Shown here: positions 11,801 through 23,034 of the stretch, piece after piece
Position numbering within the stretch: the stretch's first letter is position 1
Layout of the letters: each line of letters opens with the position of its first letter
Source: Hypomesus transpacificus
Lineage: Eukaryota; Chordata; Actinopteri; Osmeriformes; Osmeridae
Direction: 5' to 3'
NCBI RefSeq assembly: GCF_021917145.1
Contig: NC_061070.1
Span: forward strand, 15,152,950-15,216,949
DNA length: 64,000 nucleotides
The notes under the pieces: model-generated
What the model was told of the DNA's origin: nothing
The model's input: the letters and a program-made list of their open reading frames with translations, nothing else
The model's database searches: none
Translations under genes and position numbers: made by a program

Positions 11801-13852
11801 CAAATGTCTTTCTTTCACTTTAATGGAGGCTGAAGCCAACAGATCAGGATGGGGGGGAACAAAGGGCAGGGAGCCATCTGGAACATGTAGCGAGAGATGT
11901 CTACTGACTCTGGATCTGGCAGGACAAAGAACAGTAAGCCATATCTCATTAGTCGGTCTTAACCGTTTGTAAATGTCAAGACACTGAACCATTTGTTGTT
12001 GTAGTCTTACAGGACAAGAGAATATCAATATCCTATCCATCAGACAGAGGCATCCTTCCCCTCTCCTCTCCACCTGCCTACCAGATTGAGGAGGACAATG
12101 CCATTAGCCTATGGAGGCACAGGCTAATCTAATATCCAGGCTGCATGTCCAAAACAATATACATTCACGCTGCCACCTGTCAAGCCAAGGCAGCAGGTCC
12201 ATTCTTGTTGCCTTCTAGTCTTTAGTTGGTCTGTGTGTGTCTAGTAAACACCATGCTAGTAGTAGGCTTAGTAGTCAGTGCCAATGGGGAAGTTAGGGAA
12301 GGCCAGTAATGAGTATGGCTTAACTTGGTTTCACGCACAAATAAGGGAAGCCAACATAAAGACGTGTGTTTTATAATCATCAAAAGAGTGGAGGCTTCAA
12401 CTAACTGTCTTACTTTCTTAGTTTGCTTTACCTGGTGAAAAATTCTGCGATGCCAAACTTCTTTGAGATCAGTCTCTGATCCGACGGATTGGACACCATG
12501 ATGGACTCGTCAGGCAATGTGTCTGGGGCACTTTGACGACGGCTGACTTCATAAGAGTTTCTGGGGTCGATGAAGCCCTCGGCTCCATAAAAGTCCCCGT
12601 ACTCCGGGCTGAGAGGAGTAGCGTCACAGCTTAATGAAAGCGCAATATTCGGGTTAGTCCTGAGACTGAGAGGCCTGGCTGGCACGCTGCTCTCGCTGAA
12701 GTCCTCTCTAGCACTGGACTCAGTGATTTGACTATCGCTGGTGTTGATAGAAAGAGTAGACGGGCACGGGGAATGGATGTTGGCACTTGATTCTATAGAG
12801 ACATCGGGGTCCAGAGTACTTCCCACTTCCTCTGCGGGCTCGCCTGCAGCTGGGGCAGCTTCCCTTGGGCATTCATGGCTGAGTCCCCCGCTGTTGCTTT
12901 CACAAGATGTAGCAGAGGACCGGATGTTTTTGTATTGCAGATGAGATTGGATCATGCCTATGTCGACTGGAACGTCCGTGATATTTTGAGTGGAAGGCGA
13001 TTCAAAGTCACATGCTGCTGACTTCTTTACTATGTGTAAGCCACCGTTTGCTACTTTTATTTCCTTATCAGTGGTACCATGTCCTTGGCAACGTAGGCTA
13101 TACGACGTGTGTTTCGGACTAGAATAAGAAACGTCTACGTCTTTGTCATAACTTGTAAGACAGTCCGCTTCCCCGTTGGACATTTTCATGTTGAAAACGT
13201 CAGAGCAAGTGCAATTCAGCTCATGTTTGCACAAGGTTGGTGCGAGAGAAGGGACAACTGCCTTTGGGCCGGAACCCTTGTCCAGGTTATCAATATTGAA
13301 ATTCGGGGTCTCCCCCGCACAATCTTCGTCTTTCTCGGAAACACGATCCAGCGGCAGTAACATTCCGTTCCCTTCTTCTCTGTCGACGAGCCCAGCTGTG
13401 TCTCTACAGGAAAGGGTCCCCCCTCTCCCCCCTTCTGCAGCGTTGGAGCCAGACTCCAACCCTACCATTACCTGAACCGATGAGTCAGTAAATCCATTCA
13501 GTGTATGCTCGTTGCACAGGTCAGAAATTACACAGCTGTCTTTCAACCGAGTGGGAAGACAGTCTGCAACTAAATCCAAAATCACGGAGTTCCCGGCTCG
13601 AATATACTGCGATGGTTCCACGTCACATTCATTGTTTACATTCCTCCCATTGCTGGCAGCATACACATGACCCTTCCCCACTTGACCCTCAGTAGCCGGG
13701 CATGCTCGGCTTCTGTTTTCTTCCAATGGGTGAGCCTTTCCTCCTATGTTGTGATCAATCTGCGACGAAACGAACGATTTGCCTGCATCTTCGTTTTCGT
13801 TGACATCGACTGTCAGAGCTAGAACCGACTCTCCATATCCTTCTGTTTCCAT
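5845..13852 (-). CDS. tbc1d12: TBC1 domain family member 12, Rab GTPase-activating protein
   Basis: Thirteen coding exons: 13852-12432, 10918-10792, 8834-8725, 8597-8515, 8429-8312, 8135-8029, 7894-7814, 7709-7615, 7296-7225, 6992-6864, 6690-6581, 6294-6036, 5916-5845. They total 2784 nt (927 residues), all with GT-AG borders and matching phases. The long first exon is Ser/Asp/Glu-rich and low in recognisable domains. It is followed by the family segment [15 protein letters not shown] and then [12 protein letters not shown]. The TBC domain spans about residues 625-880 and keeps both catalytic fingers: Arg704 in [10 protein letters not shown] and Gln740 in YVQGMSF. Family role: TBC1D12/14 regulate Rab11-type recycling endosomes. 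The ATG at 13850-13852 is the first in frame; a stop lies upstream. The protein is longer than human TBC1D12 (about 775) because of the N-terminus. TBC1D14 is the alternative; synteny favours TBC1D12. Confidence 0.93.
7366..7600. repeat. 21-bp minisatellite, 11 units, in a tbc1d12 intron
   Basis: Eleven head-to-tail 21-bp units (core CACAAGTCACACAGACGTAGA) occupy most of the 318-bp intron between tbc1d12 exons 8 and 9. Units 4 and 8 carry GACTTA instead of GACGTA, so the array also has an 84-bp higher-order period. Because 21 is a multiple of three it stays open in several frames on both strands; those frames are not genes. Confidence 0.95.
9808..10450. repeat. 18-bp minisatellite (GACAGACAGAGAGAGGAT) in tbc1d12 intron 2
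   Basis: About 35 units of an 18-bp GA-rich motif, with unit variants (GACAGA or GAGAGA at the centre, a few 14-20 bp length variants), lie inside the 1.9-kb intron between tbc1d12 exons 2 and 3. The multiple-of-three period creates long artificial open frames on both strands. Confidence 0.95.
11335..11510. repeat. GAGCCAGAGA-type purine repeat in tbc1d12 intron 1
   Basis: Irregular tandem copies of AGAGCCAGAGAGA and AGAAAGAGCC, about 175 bp in the first tbc1d12 intron. The open frames across it are simple-repeat translations. Confidence 0.9.
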
Positions 13853-13874
13853 ATCATTCAATCCGCGAAGCTGC

Positions 13875-13973
13875 TTAGAGCTCCGCACACGAAAACCTGC
13901 AGCGATCCCTCTTCGACCGACGGCTGAGCTCCGTGTCCCGGTGGTTCTCCTTGTTCTGTGAATGCGTTGGCAT
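13875..13973 (-). other. Upstream open reading frame in the tbc1d12 leader
   Basis: On the minus strand an ATG at 13971-13973 opens a 32-codon frame that ends in TAA at 13875-13877, 22 bases before the chosen tbc1d12 ATG. It begins MPTHSQNKEN and shows no family resemblance. If the leader starts upstream of it, it could limit translation of the main frame. Confidence 0.4.
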
Positions 13974-14127
13974 TTTAGTATGAAGCTTTAGGTAACACAG
14001 ACAGACGCTAGACTACTGTAGTTAAACCAAATCTGCTGTTGGTAAACATAATCTTGACCAAATTCATTAAGTGCGTATAATTTCCTTTTAATCCTTCGTT
14101 TTCAGATAGTGTCCACTGTTAGTAGGA

Positions 14128-14156
14128 GCCATTTTGGAATGCCCGCGATGACGTCA
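14128..14156. promoter_or_regulatory. Probable tbc1d12 promoter elements: YY1-like site and CRE
   Basis: GCCATTTT at 14128-14135 (AAAATGGC on the minus strand) matches the YY1 core. TGACGTCA at 14149-14156 is a perfect palindromic cAMP-response element. Both lie about 280-300 bp upstream of the tbc1d12 start, in the 1.1-kb divergent spacer shared with the dopamine receptor. Assignment to tbc1d12 is by distance. Confidence 0.45.
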
Positions 14157-14971
14157 TGTCTCTCTCTCGCTTTGCTGAGCCTAAAAGTCTGAAAGGTTGG
14201 GCTTGAAGCGACCTCCTCTGGTGAGAAGGCGTAATAGCATGTGAATATGTATGGGATTTGGTACAATCCGTTGCAGCAAAAGCATTTCTCGTGAGTTAAC
14301 AATGTAATATTATATCACTTAATACACATTTTCTTATCCCTTACACAGAATGCATAGAATAAACTAGTATATACTATTTCTCAAAATTCCCCCCATAAGG
14401 CATTGTAGTTCGCTTGGTTCCACAATCAATGGTTTCTTATTTGCTTGACAATGTGTTGCTTCGGTGAATAATATTGTTGGTGGTTTTTACTTACCTTTTC
14501 TTTTCTGTTATTTTTCTCAAACAAAAAACATACAATTTGAATTAACTTATGCATATAGGTCCTCGTTAGGTTGAGGCCTAATCACTTCGGCCTATCGTGC
14601 CTCTTATCTCATAAAATTGTCTGTTGCCATGGGTCCATATGGTTTAATGTCTGAAATCGTTGAGAATTCTGAAGTGCAGAACCCTAACCCTATCTCCCGG
14701 CTTCAAGATGATGTCGTTTATATTCGTCTGGATGTGCGGACCATATGAACAGACGCCCCCAGTTCGACAGACCAGAAGTAGTTCTCACCTGCTCTATGAC
14801 GCCAATCACGAGAAAGGCGAGAGAATGATCACCTAGCGGCTGGAGTTTTTTGGTGATCTGCAGCGGCCGTGCCAAGACGGATATTGAGGTTGAGAGCATA
14901 TTGTAACACGAATACATGCTTTAATGTTAATTTGAAGAGGTGCTGCCATCCAAAGGTTGAAAAACAAACAA
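14157..14971. other. Divergent spacer before the dopamine receptor gene
   Basis: Single-copy sequence without an open gene. The stretch 14690-14930, with several GC-rich patches, is the likely receptor promoter or leader region. No clear TATA box was found. Confidence 0.4.
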
Positions 14972-16306
14972 ATGGAAAACTACACTTCAAATAGAACAGA
15001 AGTTCTGTCGGAGGGTACTGATGAAGAGAACCCTGGCGACAATGGGGTGCGCGTGCTTATTGGGTGCGTTTTGTTTCTGCTCATTGTATCAACATTGTTG
15101 GGGAATACACTTGTATGTGCCGCCGTCGTTAAATTCAGACACCTACGGTCCAAGGTAACAAACTTTTTCGTAATTTCTCTGGCGGTGTCTGATCTGTTCG
15201 TTGCAGTCCTAGTGATGCCGTGGGAGGCCATTTCAGAGGTGACCGGGACATGGCTGTTTGGAAGGTTTTGTGGAATCTGGATAGCTTTTGACATAATGTG
15301 TTCCACTGCATCTATTCTGAACCTGTGCATTATCAGCGTCGATAGATACTGGGCCATAGCAAGCCCTTTTAAATATGAACGGAAAATGACTCACCGAGTT
15401 GCGTTTATCATGATTGGAGTGGCATGGACACTGTCTGTTCTCATTTCCTTCATACCTGTCCAATTGAACTGGCACGTGTCTGAGGAGGACACGTTGGCTG
15501 CGAACTTCAGTAACCACTCTGAGAATTGTAAAGCGAATTTGAGCAAGACATATGCTATATCTTCCTCTTTAATCAGTTTCTACATACCAGTGGTTATCAT
15601 GATTGCCACTTACACGAGAATCTATCGTATTGCGCAAACACAGATACGCAGGATATCGTCATTGGAGAGAGCCGTGGAACAGGCGCAAAATAACCACCAC
15701 CCAAACGACTGCGCAAACGAAAACTCATTGAAAACGTCTTTTAAAAAGGAAACCAAAGTTTTGAAGACCCTCTCGATTATAATGGGAGTGTTCGTGTTTT
15801 GCTGGCTGCCCTTTTTCGTCCTTAACTGCATGGTTCCTTTCTGTGACCCCCCGTGCGTAAGCGAAACCACATTCACTATTTTTGTTTGGTTTGGTTGGGC
15901 AAACTCTTCACTCAATCCTGTGATTTATGCATTCAACGCGGATTTCAGAAAAGCTTTTACAACTATTCTGGGCTGTAATAAAATCTGCTCGAGCACAACA
16001 GTGGAGACAGTAAACTTTAGCAACGAATTAGTATCCTATCACCATGATACGACGCTTCAGAAAGATGCACACGTTTTGGTGGCTGCACAGCATCCACACG
16101 CTGTCTCCAACGCCGGAGAGAACACCAACCCACCGTTCGATAAAGTCTCTCTCATCTCAAACACATCCCTTGATCACAAGAACCTGCTTCTGCCCGCTAT
16201 TGTCCAGTTTGAGTGTGATGGCGAGATATCACTAGATACCATAACGCCCTTTACCTCGGCTGGGGCTATGGAATGCGACGCACTACTCTGCCAAATCCAT
16301 GACTAA
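14972..16306 (+). CDS. drd6: D1-class dopamine receptor, probably D1C (drd6)
   Basis: Single-exon, 444-residue class A GPCR that couples to Gs and raises cAMP. Visible: N-glycosylation sites N3 and N7; seven hydrophobic segments; the amine-binding Asp107 in TM3; DRY at 124-126; the TM5 serines S198, S199 and S202; CWLPFF at 277-282 in TM6; NPVIY in TM7; a probable palmitoylation Cys335; a short third loop and long C-tail, as in D1-class receptors. Lack of introns also fits the D1 class. The C-tail motifs [10 protein letters not shown] and [11 protein letters not shown] resemble D5 (D1B), so drd5 is the alternative. Position beside tbc1d12 and fgfbp3, rather than the TBC1D14/FGFBP1-2 paralogous region that holds DRD5, favours D1C. 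The ATG at 14972 was chosen because upstream in-frame codons contain no other ATG. Confidence 0.88.
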   Translation: MENYTSNRTEVLSEGTDEENPGDNGVRVLIGCVLFLLIVSTLLGNTLVCAAVVKFRHLRSKVTNFFVISLAVSDLFVAVLVMPWEAISEVTGTWLFGRFCGIWIAFDIMCSTASILNLCIISVDRYWAIASPFKYERKMTHRVAFIMIGVAWTLSVLISFIPVQLNWHVSEEDTLAANFSNHSENCKANLSKTYAISSSLISFYIPVVIMIATYTRIYRIAQTQIRRISSLERAVEQAQNNHHPNDCANENSLKTSFKKETKVLKTLSIIMGVFVFCWLPFFVLNCMVPFCDPPCVSETTFTIFVWFGWANSSLNPVIYAFNADFRKAFTTILGCNKICSSTTVETVNFSNELVSYHHDTTLQKDAHVLVAAQHPHAVSNAGENTNPPFDKVSLISNTSLDHKNLLLPAIVQFECDGEISLDTITPFTSAGAMECDALLCQIHD

Positions 16307-16830
16307 AATGGCACACTTTAAGTTGTCAGTTATTGAACCATTGTTATACACTCGTGTTAAAGATATTGTCATCGAAATGTTACATGTCTTTAGAGGTTAT
16401 CACACATGATTATGTGCATAACATTTAGCCCAGTTTTGAAACCTCGGTTCCAACTAGAGCTTATATCTGAATGCCTGAGTCTGCACTGTCATTCTAATTA
16501 AGAGAAGTCTTTATCTTTAGGGTGTTTTCTATACCAGGGAAGCATGGAAGGTCAATTTAAGTGTGCTAAAGCTATGCTGCACCGGCGCATTCTCTGAGAT
16601 TGGAAAGCCTTAGAACACACAAAACAACGGTAACTTTGTGATCTGTAGCTTAATTCATACAAACATTACATTCCTCATACTGGGGATATTTTATATTCAA
16701 GCATATAATAACTAAAGATTGTTGTTTTACTGTTTCATCTCTGGACATTCAACAGGCAACTGATGTACAATATTGAGTTGAAATCCAACGAGACTTGTGA
16801 ATGAAAAAAAATTTAGACCATGAAAATAAA
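16307..16830 (+). other. Probable 3' UTR of the dopamine receptor
   Basis: AT-rich sequence follows the stop and contains AATAAA at 16825-16830, a possible polyadenylation signal. The end is inferred. Confidence 0.4.
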
Positions 16831-18819
16831 TTCTACAGTTTTGGTACTGTTTAATGCAGTAGTTTCTGAAAATAATTTTTCATGGTGGCATAAATGAGGT
16901 AAAAAATGAGACATAAATATAGCTGTGGAGTGTGGAAATGAAGAGGATGTCATGGTAAGGTTTTGAGACTTTGTGACATTTCTATGTATTTCTTGTATTT
17001 CACATCTGCTTATAAGAACAACAACTTTAACAACCAGCTAGTGTTACCTAAATGACTGTGGTTCTTTCATCTACAAAGGACTTGGGGTTGAAACACCATG
17101 TGGAGGAAGCTGAGGACTAAGGCTCTCCTGAGCCCCACTGCAGGTCACACACACAGGTGTGCCCTAGGGACTGAGTCAGACGTGTGCGTCTATGTTTCTG
17201 TGTGTGAATAAGAAAGAAAAGACTACGTTCTGGTTAGACTTTCCACAATAACGCACCAGGTGTGGAAATATTTATGTTTATTCCACCGCATGTCATTTTT
17301 TGGTGATATTTCTGTCTATTGACATGACATTATTCTCCTCTCACCTCCCCTTCATTTGGCTTGCATCTCAGTGCAGTCGATGAGGTTTCACTGACAGTAA
17401 TTAGGTCTACCTTCCTGCAGCTTGACATTTAATTATAGATTTAGTGACTAACAAAATTGAATACTGAATCTTTTACTGCAGAGTCAAATTCAGATCCTTA
17501 TGGGTCTAGACATCTCACAATACGTTGTCAACAATATATGTGAGATGGTACACTTTATCAACAGTTATGGAAATAAAATCCAGCAAATGCACGCTGGAGA
17601 TTTTAACATTTTAATTTTTAAAGAATTTGACCTGACTTGAAGTAATTACAAGCAAGTTAGCACGCAAAGTCATATTATTTTATAATTGACAGCATAGTAA
17701 TTTAATAGACTATAACATGACTTCATTTCTTTTTCACGCGGACTTAAACAAAATCTTTGAAAAAATATGTTTTAATATGCCATAAATAAAGATTAAGCCC
17801 AATCAAATAATATGTAGACGGAACACTATGAACAAAGTGCAAACTATGGTAACCACCTTCCTCTGTCTTCGAAGTCGCCTACGCAAACGTTCTTCAAAAC
17901 CTTGTAAGCCTTTTCTCTGTGATATCAGCTGCTTAGCATCACAAAATTATGTGAGGTAAACTATAGTGTAGGCTACTAGTGTCGCCTATATAAACTATAT
18001 AACCACTCATATGTGGTCCAAATAAACCACCACACAACTAAACCAATGCACAAATAAGGTTTTTCCAGCTGCCAGCCTTACACCTCATACAGCATTGCAA
18101 CAGCACAATCTTTTACAATTAGATTTGGAAAGAAAATGTGTGTATGCATTCACTATAGTTACAAGCCACACAGAAAGAGACAAACAAAAGCAGCTAAACT
18201 TTACATCACTGATGCTATTTTAGTAACCACTAAGACATTCATGTAACTATGATACCAGATGTCAATATGTTGTACATGCATACAAATGAGCTGTTTAATA
18301 AGCCTCTGATTGATCGAATCAAGTGATTGTTATACATTTTTAAATGTCACATCCCTCCATCTCTCTGTTGTAGATGTATTTATTTGCAAAAAGAGAAAAA
18401 CTGAAACCGTATGTATAGATAGTAAATCAATATTGCCAGAAATGCTATACAAATAGCAACAAAACGAATTTATGTTACAATGGCAATAAAGTAAACGACA
18501 TTGTGTAACCAACACTGTATGTGTGATGTCCCTGTTACTGTGAAGGTAAGTCTACAGAGTCTCCAAACTGCTGCAGAATGACAGCGCAGAATTATAACAC
18601 ATCTCGAAGGCCAGTCAAGATGTGAAAGAAGCAAATTGGCATTGATCGAAACGTTCTGCAAAAGTAACACTTGGCCTTGCTGCTGTTATTGATCGAGCTC
18701 CTTGGTGAATGAAGAGCTGCCATGTTACTATACTGTCTCTGGTTTAGAAGTGTTTTCTATCTGACAGTGTAATCAACCACACGTAAAATTATTGTGTGGT
18801 TGTGTCATTGTATGTGTGC

Positions 18820-18822
18820 ACG

Positions 18823-18916
<94 letters not shown>

Positions 18917-18917
18917 C
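18820..18917. repeat. CA microsatellite
   Basis: Nearly pure (CA)n of about 95 bp with two interruptions, on the plus strand. Confidence 0.95.
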
Positions 18918-20202
18918 ACAAGGGAGGGTGGAGATGGGTCCCTTAGCAGCAGAGATGGCTTGCTACTCGAGCAGCCTATTTGCTGGAACTGTACAGCTTT
19001 AACACCAGTGGTGATAAAGAAGTGTGCTAACTCTCTACATGAGGAGTATTTTGTACATTGTTAATAGTTTCTTCCTTGCCCACATCACAAGGGGATATGG
19101 ACAAACCTAATAACAGCTCTGATCACCTGGAAAGTACTGCTGCCCTCCACTCACTGGTGTGGAGTGCATGATTGATGGATGGTAATGTCACTGGTGTCAC
19201 CTCTAACGAGTATCTTGTGACCCAGGAGGAAGACAAGTCTAACTTACTATGCTAATTTGACATTTCCGTCACATGACACCCCGCAGAAACAATTGCACAG
19301 TAACTCATTAGCCAATAATTGGTTTGCCTGTTTCTATAGCAATGAAGAATCTGTAGTTAAGAAAACCACATGTACTAAAAAGGGAGTGAGACTAGGATAA
19401 ACCTGTCTTTAACCTGAAATTTATATTTGAAACAAACTCCAGTAAAACCACTCAAGAAATGTCAGCTGTTACAAACCAAACAATTATAACAACCAACATG
19501 GAGAGGCCTTATTCAAAGATTTGAATTAAACTAATAAAAGAGGACTAGAGTTGCTTTTATGTATTTTTCATAACATCTGATGATAGAATGTTTCTTTTCT
19601 CCTGTATGTGTGGGACAGCTAAAAACTACAATCAAAGGTTGTGAGACAGGTACTGTACTCCCTCATAGCACAGTTGCTGGAATATAACCCATTTGGTACA
19701 ACATCTAGAACATACTAGTGGTGGAAAATTGTTTTGGAGGTCTGAATGACACGGACGATGAATTATTCAGTCTGCAGCTTCTGAGTAAAGTTGAGGGCCG
19801 GTCTAGTGAGATTCTAAAGGTCCATCTTCAAGGCTGCCTCACAAAAGGGAAACATTTGTTGTCCTCTGAGCAATGCAGTCATGTTTATATTTTCAGTTTA
19901 GATTACAGACAGACAGAAAACAGATGCAGAATCGTCCACACCTCCCATACACACACACACATATGCAGACACACACACACATATACAGACACACAAACAC
20001 AGAAACTCACTGAGATCTTTCAAGTGGATGAGTAGAATGTTGCCACTCTGTAGAGTAGACTATGAGCTAAGTGTAAATTGACAGCACTGCCAGGATATCT
20101 GGAAGAACAGTCCCTTGCGCCCAACATCACCACCCTCCCCCCTACGCACACACTCCCTTCTATCCCCTCACACACAATTCAATGAACAGCTGATTACAAG
20201 AA

Positions 20203-20216
20203 GTCGCCATGGAAAC
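20203..20216. promoter_or_regulatory. X-box-like (RFX) site
   Basis: GTCGCCATGGAAAC is a near-perfect imperfect palindrome of the RFX X-box type (consensus close to GTTGCCATGGCAAC). It lies in a non-repetitive block at about 20180-20420. No neighbouring promoter is evident, so a distal element is possible. Confidence 0.3.
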
Positions 20217-22007
20217 TTGTTCTAAGGGTGAGGATTATCGTTATATTTACATATGGTAGATTGTAACTTTGTCCCTCGTCTGAATCTTCACAATTAAATT
20301 GGCTGTGTCATTATGGTCTGAGGGGGGATGGCAGGGCACCACAATCACCGTGGTAATCACCGTCGATGGCGGCTTCACCACAGCCTGCAGCAAGTCACTG
20401 ATTGCGAACGTCTCTTAACAGCAATTGAAGTAGAGATTGGTCTCTTCTTTGACCCCCTCCTGTATCACTGAGGACTCTGTTGTCAGTGTTGTCACACATG
20501 AACACACAAAGACACACACACTCATGAACACACAAACAGACAGACACACACACAACATACACGTTTACCAACAGAAAATGCCTGTGCTTAGTGGGGAGAC
20601 TGAAAGCGTTCTTTTTTAAATGTATCATAGTAAATGAAACTGACACCTAACCCTACACAGAACACATCATAACATTGGGTTAGCAATCACTTTATGATCT
20701 TTTATTATGTTTTACAGGTGTCATAAACGTGTGTTTACATGGTTGTGCTAATGCCTCACGGTTGGCTGGTGTCAGTACTTGTACTAGACCAGCTGGTGGC
20801 GCTAGTGATTCAGCAGCCCATTAGAGCCCATTCAAACAGTACCACCACAGAGACAGAATGACTGGACAGAAAGACACGGTCACATCCTGAGCTTGAGTAA
20901 GGTCCTGTGCCGCATGCCAAGGCCGTAGCCATGGAGTCAACATTGGGGGGGACCAATTACATTTTTTATGATAATTTCGGATAGCGTGCGTGGTTTCCTG
21001 TCGTAGCGTTAGCGTAGCACATTTATATTTTTATATCAATATATTGGCCAGATTTGAATATTTTGGGAGGGGGATGTCCCCCCCCCCCCAATAATTACAG
21101 CCTTGCCGCATGCACACTGTTACGTCTCCCACTCCTACCTGTAGGGTGTGTGTGTCGTTGCCTGTATGTCTTGTCTCTGTGTGTCTTCCTGGTTTTCTAG
21201 GTGTTCCTGAGACGGTGATGACATCAGTGTGTGCGCCCGGATGTCAATGTCCCGGAACTGTATCTAATCAAGCCAACAGCCCAGGTACAGTCTGTGATTT
21301 ATCCTGTAAACCACCTGCATGACATATCAAAGCCTTTGCTTTGTGGTTTAAAGGGACATGCAAAAAAGATAAATGCACACAGACATATTTTGAAGCGAAC
21401 ACATTTGCAAACTCTCATTCTAAGTTTTTGCCAACAAGAAGAGGAGAGAGTGGAGGAATGGGAAGGAGAGGAGAAGGGAGAGGAGCGAGGAGAAGAGAAA
21501 AAGAAAGCAGACCACCAAAGGTCTGGGTTGGCATGGATCTTTCCACTGGCATCCCAGTGGAACATATTGTCACTTTTACTGTGAGCCTCCAAGCCCATGG
21601 CCCGGCCGTGCCAAGCCCCTCCAGCACCACTGACTTCTTTTTCTTCAGGTTCGTCTGATCTGGGACACACAGCTGAATGGAGAATGCAAGCCCAAAACAT
21701 GAAGAGAAATCTAGGTCATACCCCCCGCAAGCCTGCTCTTCATTGTCAATAAGGAAAGGATATTACATATTGTACATTGATTTAGCTTAAATTTGTAGCT
21801 AAATCAGATATTGTGTAATATTATGTATCATTTTATATTACAGACAGCTTGTTTGATATTGCCAAGCTGTATTTGACAACAGACATTATGACAGCAGTGC
21901 TGTCGTAATAGTTCAAGCAATTGGACTGTGGTCTTGGTGTTGCGAGAAACCTTGGCAAGAGTGTCCATTGTGCTGTTAGCTGTGAGAGGGCATTTGGTAG
22001 GGGGGTG

Positions 22008-22076
22008 TGAAATCACCCCCCCCCCCCCCACCCGCACCCCCCCCCCCCCCACACACACACCCGCACACACACACAG
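22008..22076. repeat. C-rich homopolymer tract with CA tail
   Basis: Three C-runs (14, 18 and shorter) separated by ACCCGCA-like spacers and followed by CA repeats. The minus strand therefore carries G-runs able in principle to form a G-quadruplex, about 200 bp upstream of the putative fgfbp3 leader exon. Confidence 0.85.
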
Positions 22077-22229
22077 ATAAAACTGGGGGTTGTGAGGGGG
22101 AGGGGCCCTGTTTCGAGGACGTCTGGGTAGTCTCATTTATGCCCTGGGCGCCCCCCTACCCTCCTTCCCCTCTACTCTACCCCCTTCCAGTCCTCCTTTA
22201 TCCCTCTCTTTACCCCTCTTTTATGCAAG

Positions 22230-23034
22230 CGTCCCTGGCCCCTTCACTCTCAAACCGCTGCAGACTCTTGGACCTTCGCATGGTAAGAGCAACGTTTGGA
22301 CAATAACAAAACCTTTTCAGACTAGAGAACTAAACACGAGCAAAGAACTGCATGGAATGTTTGTGATTACATGTATGTCAGAGAGAGGGTGTGCTTGCCC
22401 TTCCATTGCTTAACTTATTAATGAGGTGTAGTCATTATAGAAGGAGCAGGAACGGCTGTTTGTTTTGGTGCGTGTCTTTGTTTTCTGAATCAAACTCCCA
22501 TACGCATTCAGACCATGTAGGAAGATACGCACTTGAGAAAGGGAAGATCAGAAGCATACTGGATGCTTGATTGCCTCACATTGTGAGAAATACGTGGGAA
22601 AAAAAAATGTGGACATTAATTTTTAAATTAATTTGGACAAAATTTGGATTAATCTAGAAACAGATGCACTGACACAAAAAGCCTTAATGTTGTCTATGTG
22701 TATGTTAAAACTAATTCATATTTAAGTGTGCTGAGTTTGGAGTGCAAATTACTATGCAGTAAGAATTAGTAGCAAGGCAACATTAGAAGGTAATTGTCTG
22801 TTTAAGAAGCATTAGGAAATATGATAACAATGGATGGTGTGTGTATTGCTTTCACACTTTTCACGCTTGTTTCTACTTTTCATGTCTCCCCCTTCTCCTT
22901 ATCTTGTCTCCAGACAAGTCCTTTGATAACAGCTTGTCCAGATTTGACTCCTCTCCGGTCACTTTGCAAGTGTTCGGCTGCACTCAGATAAAGTGCCCAT
23001 TCAAGCGGCAGTAATCTCCTGCTCTGACCCAAAC
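22230..23034 (+). other. Putative split 5' leader of fgfbp3
   Basis: A donor at 22282 (CATG|GTAAGA) and an acceptor at 22911-22913 (GTCTCCAG) would remove a 632-nt intron, leaving a leader exon ending at 22281 and a second exon starting at 22914. A TTTTATG stretch at about 22218 could be a weak TATA element. The leader ATG that ends the first exon would open a spliced 26-codon upstream frame, ending in TAA 42 bases before the main ATG. The exon start is not defined by sequence. Confidence 0.4.

Larger units (their letters stand above)
16831..22229. other. Intergenic DNA between the dopamine receptor and fgfbp3
   Basis: No gene is supported in these 5.4 kb. The sequence is mostly AT-rich and single-copy, with a CA microsatellite at 18820-18917, an RFX-like site at 20203-20216, CA tracts near 19950-20000 and 20505-20560, a C-run near 21078-21089, and C-rich DNA at 22008-22076. 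The purine-rich open frame at 21430-21520 and CA-repeat frames are compositional. Confidence 0.55.

Noticed and set aside
12741..13695. Several plus-strand open frames of 60-100 codons
   Set aside because: They are shadows of the long tbc1d12 first exon on the minus strand.
18792..19064. His/Thr-repeat frames
   Set aside because: They are translations of a CA microsatellite.
21415..21700. Frames of about 70-130 codons on both strands around a purine-rich block
   Set aside because: There is no start context, splice site or recognisable domain; purine-rich composition explains the openness.
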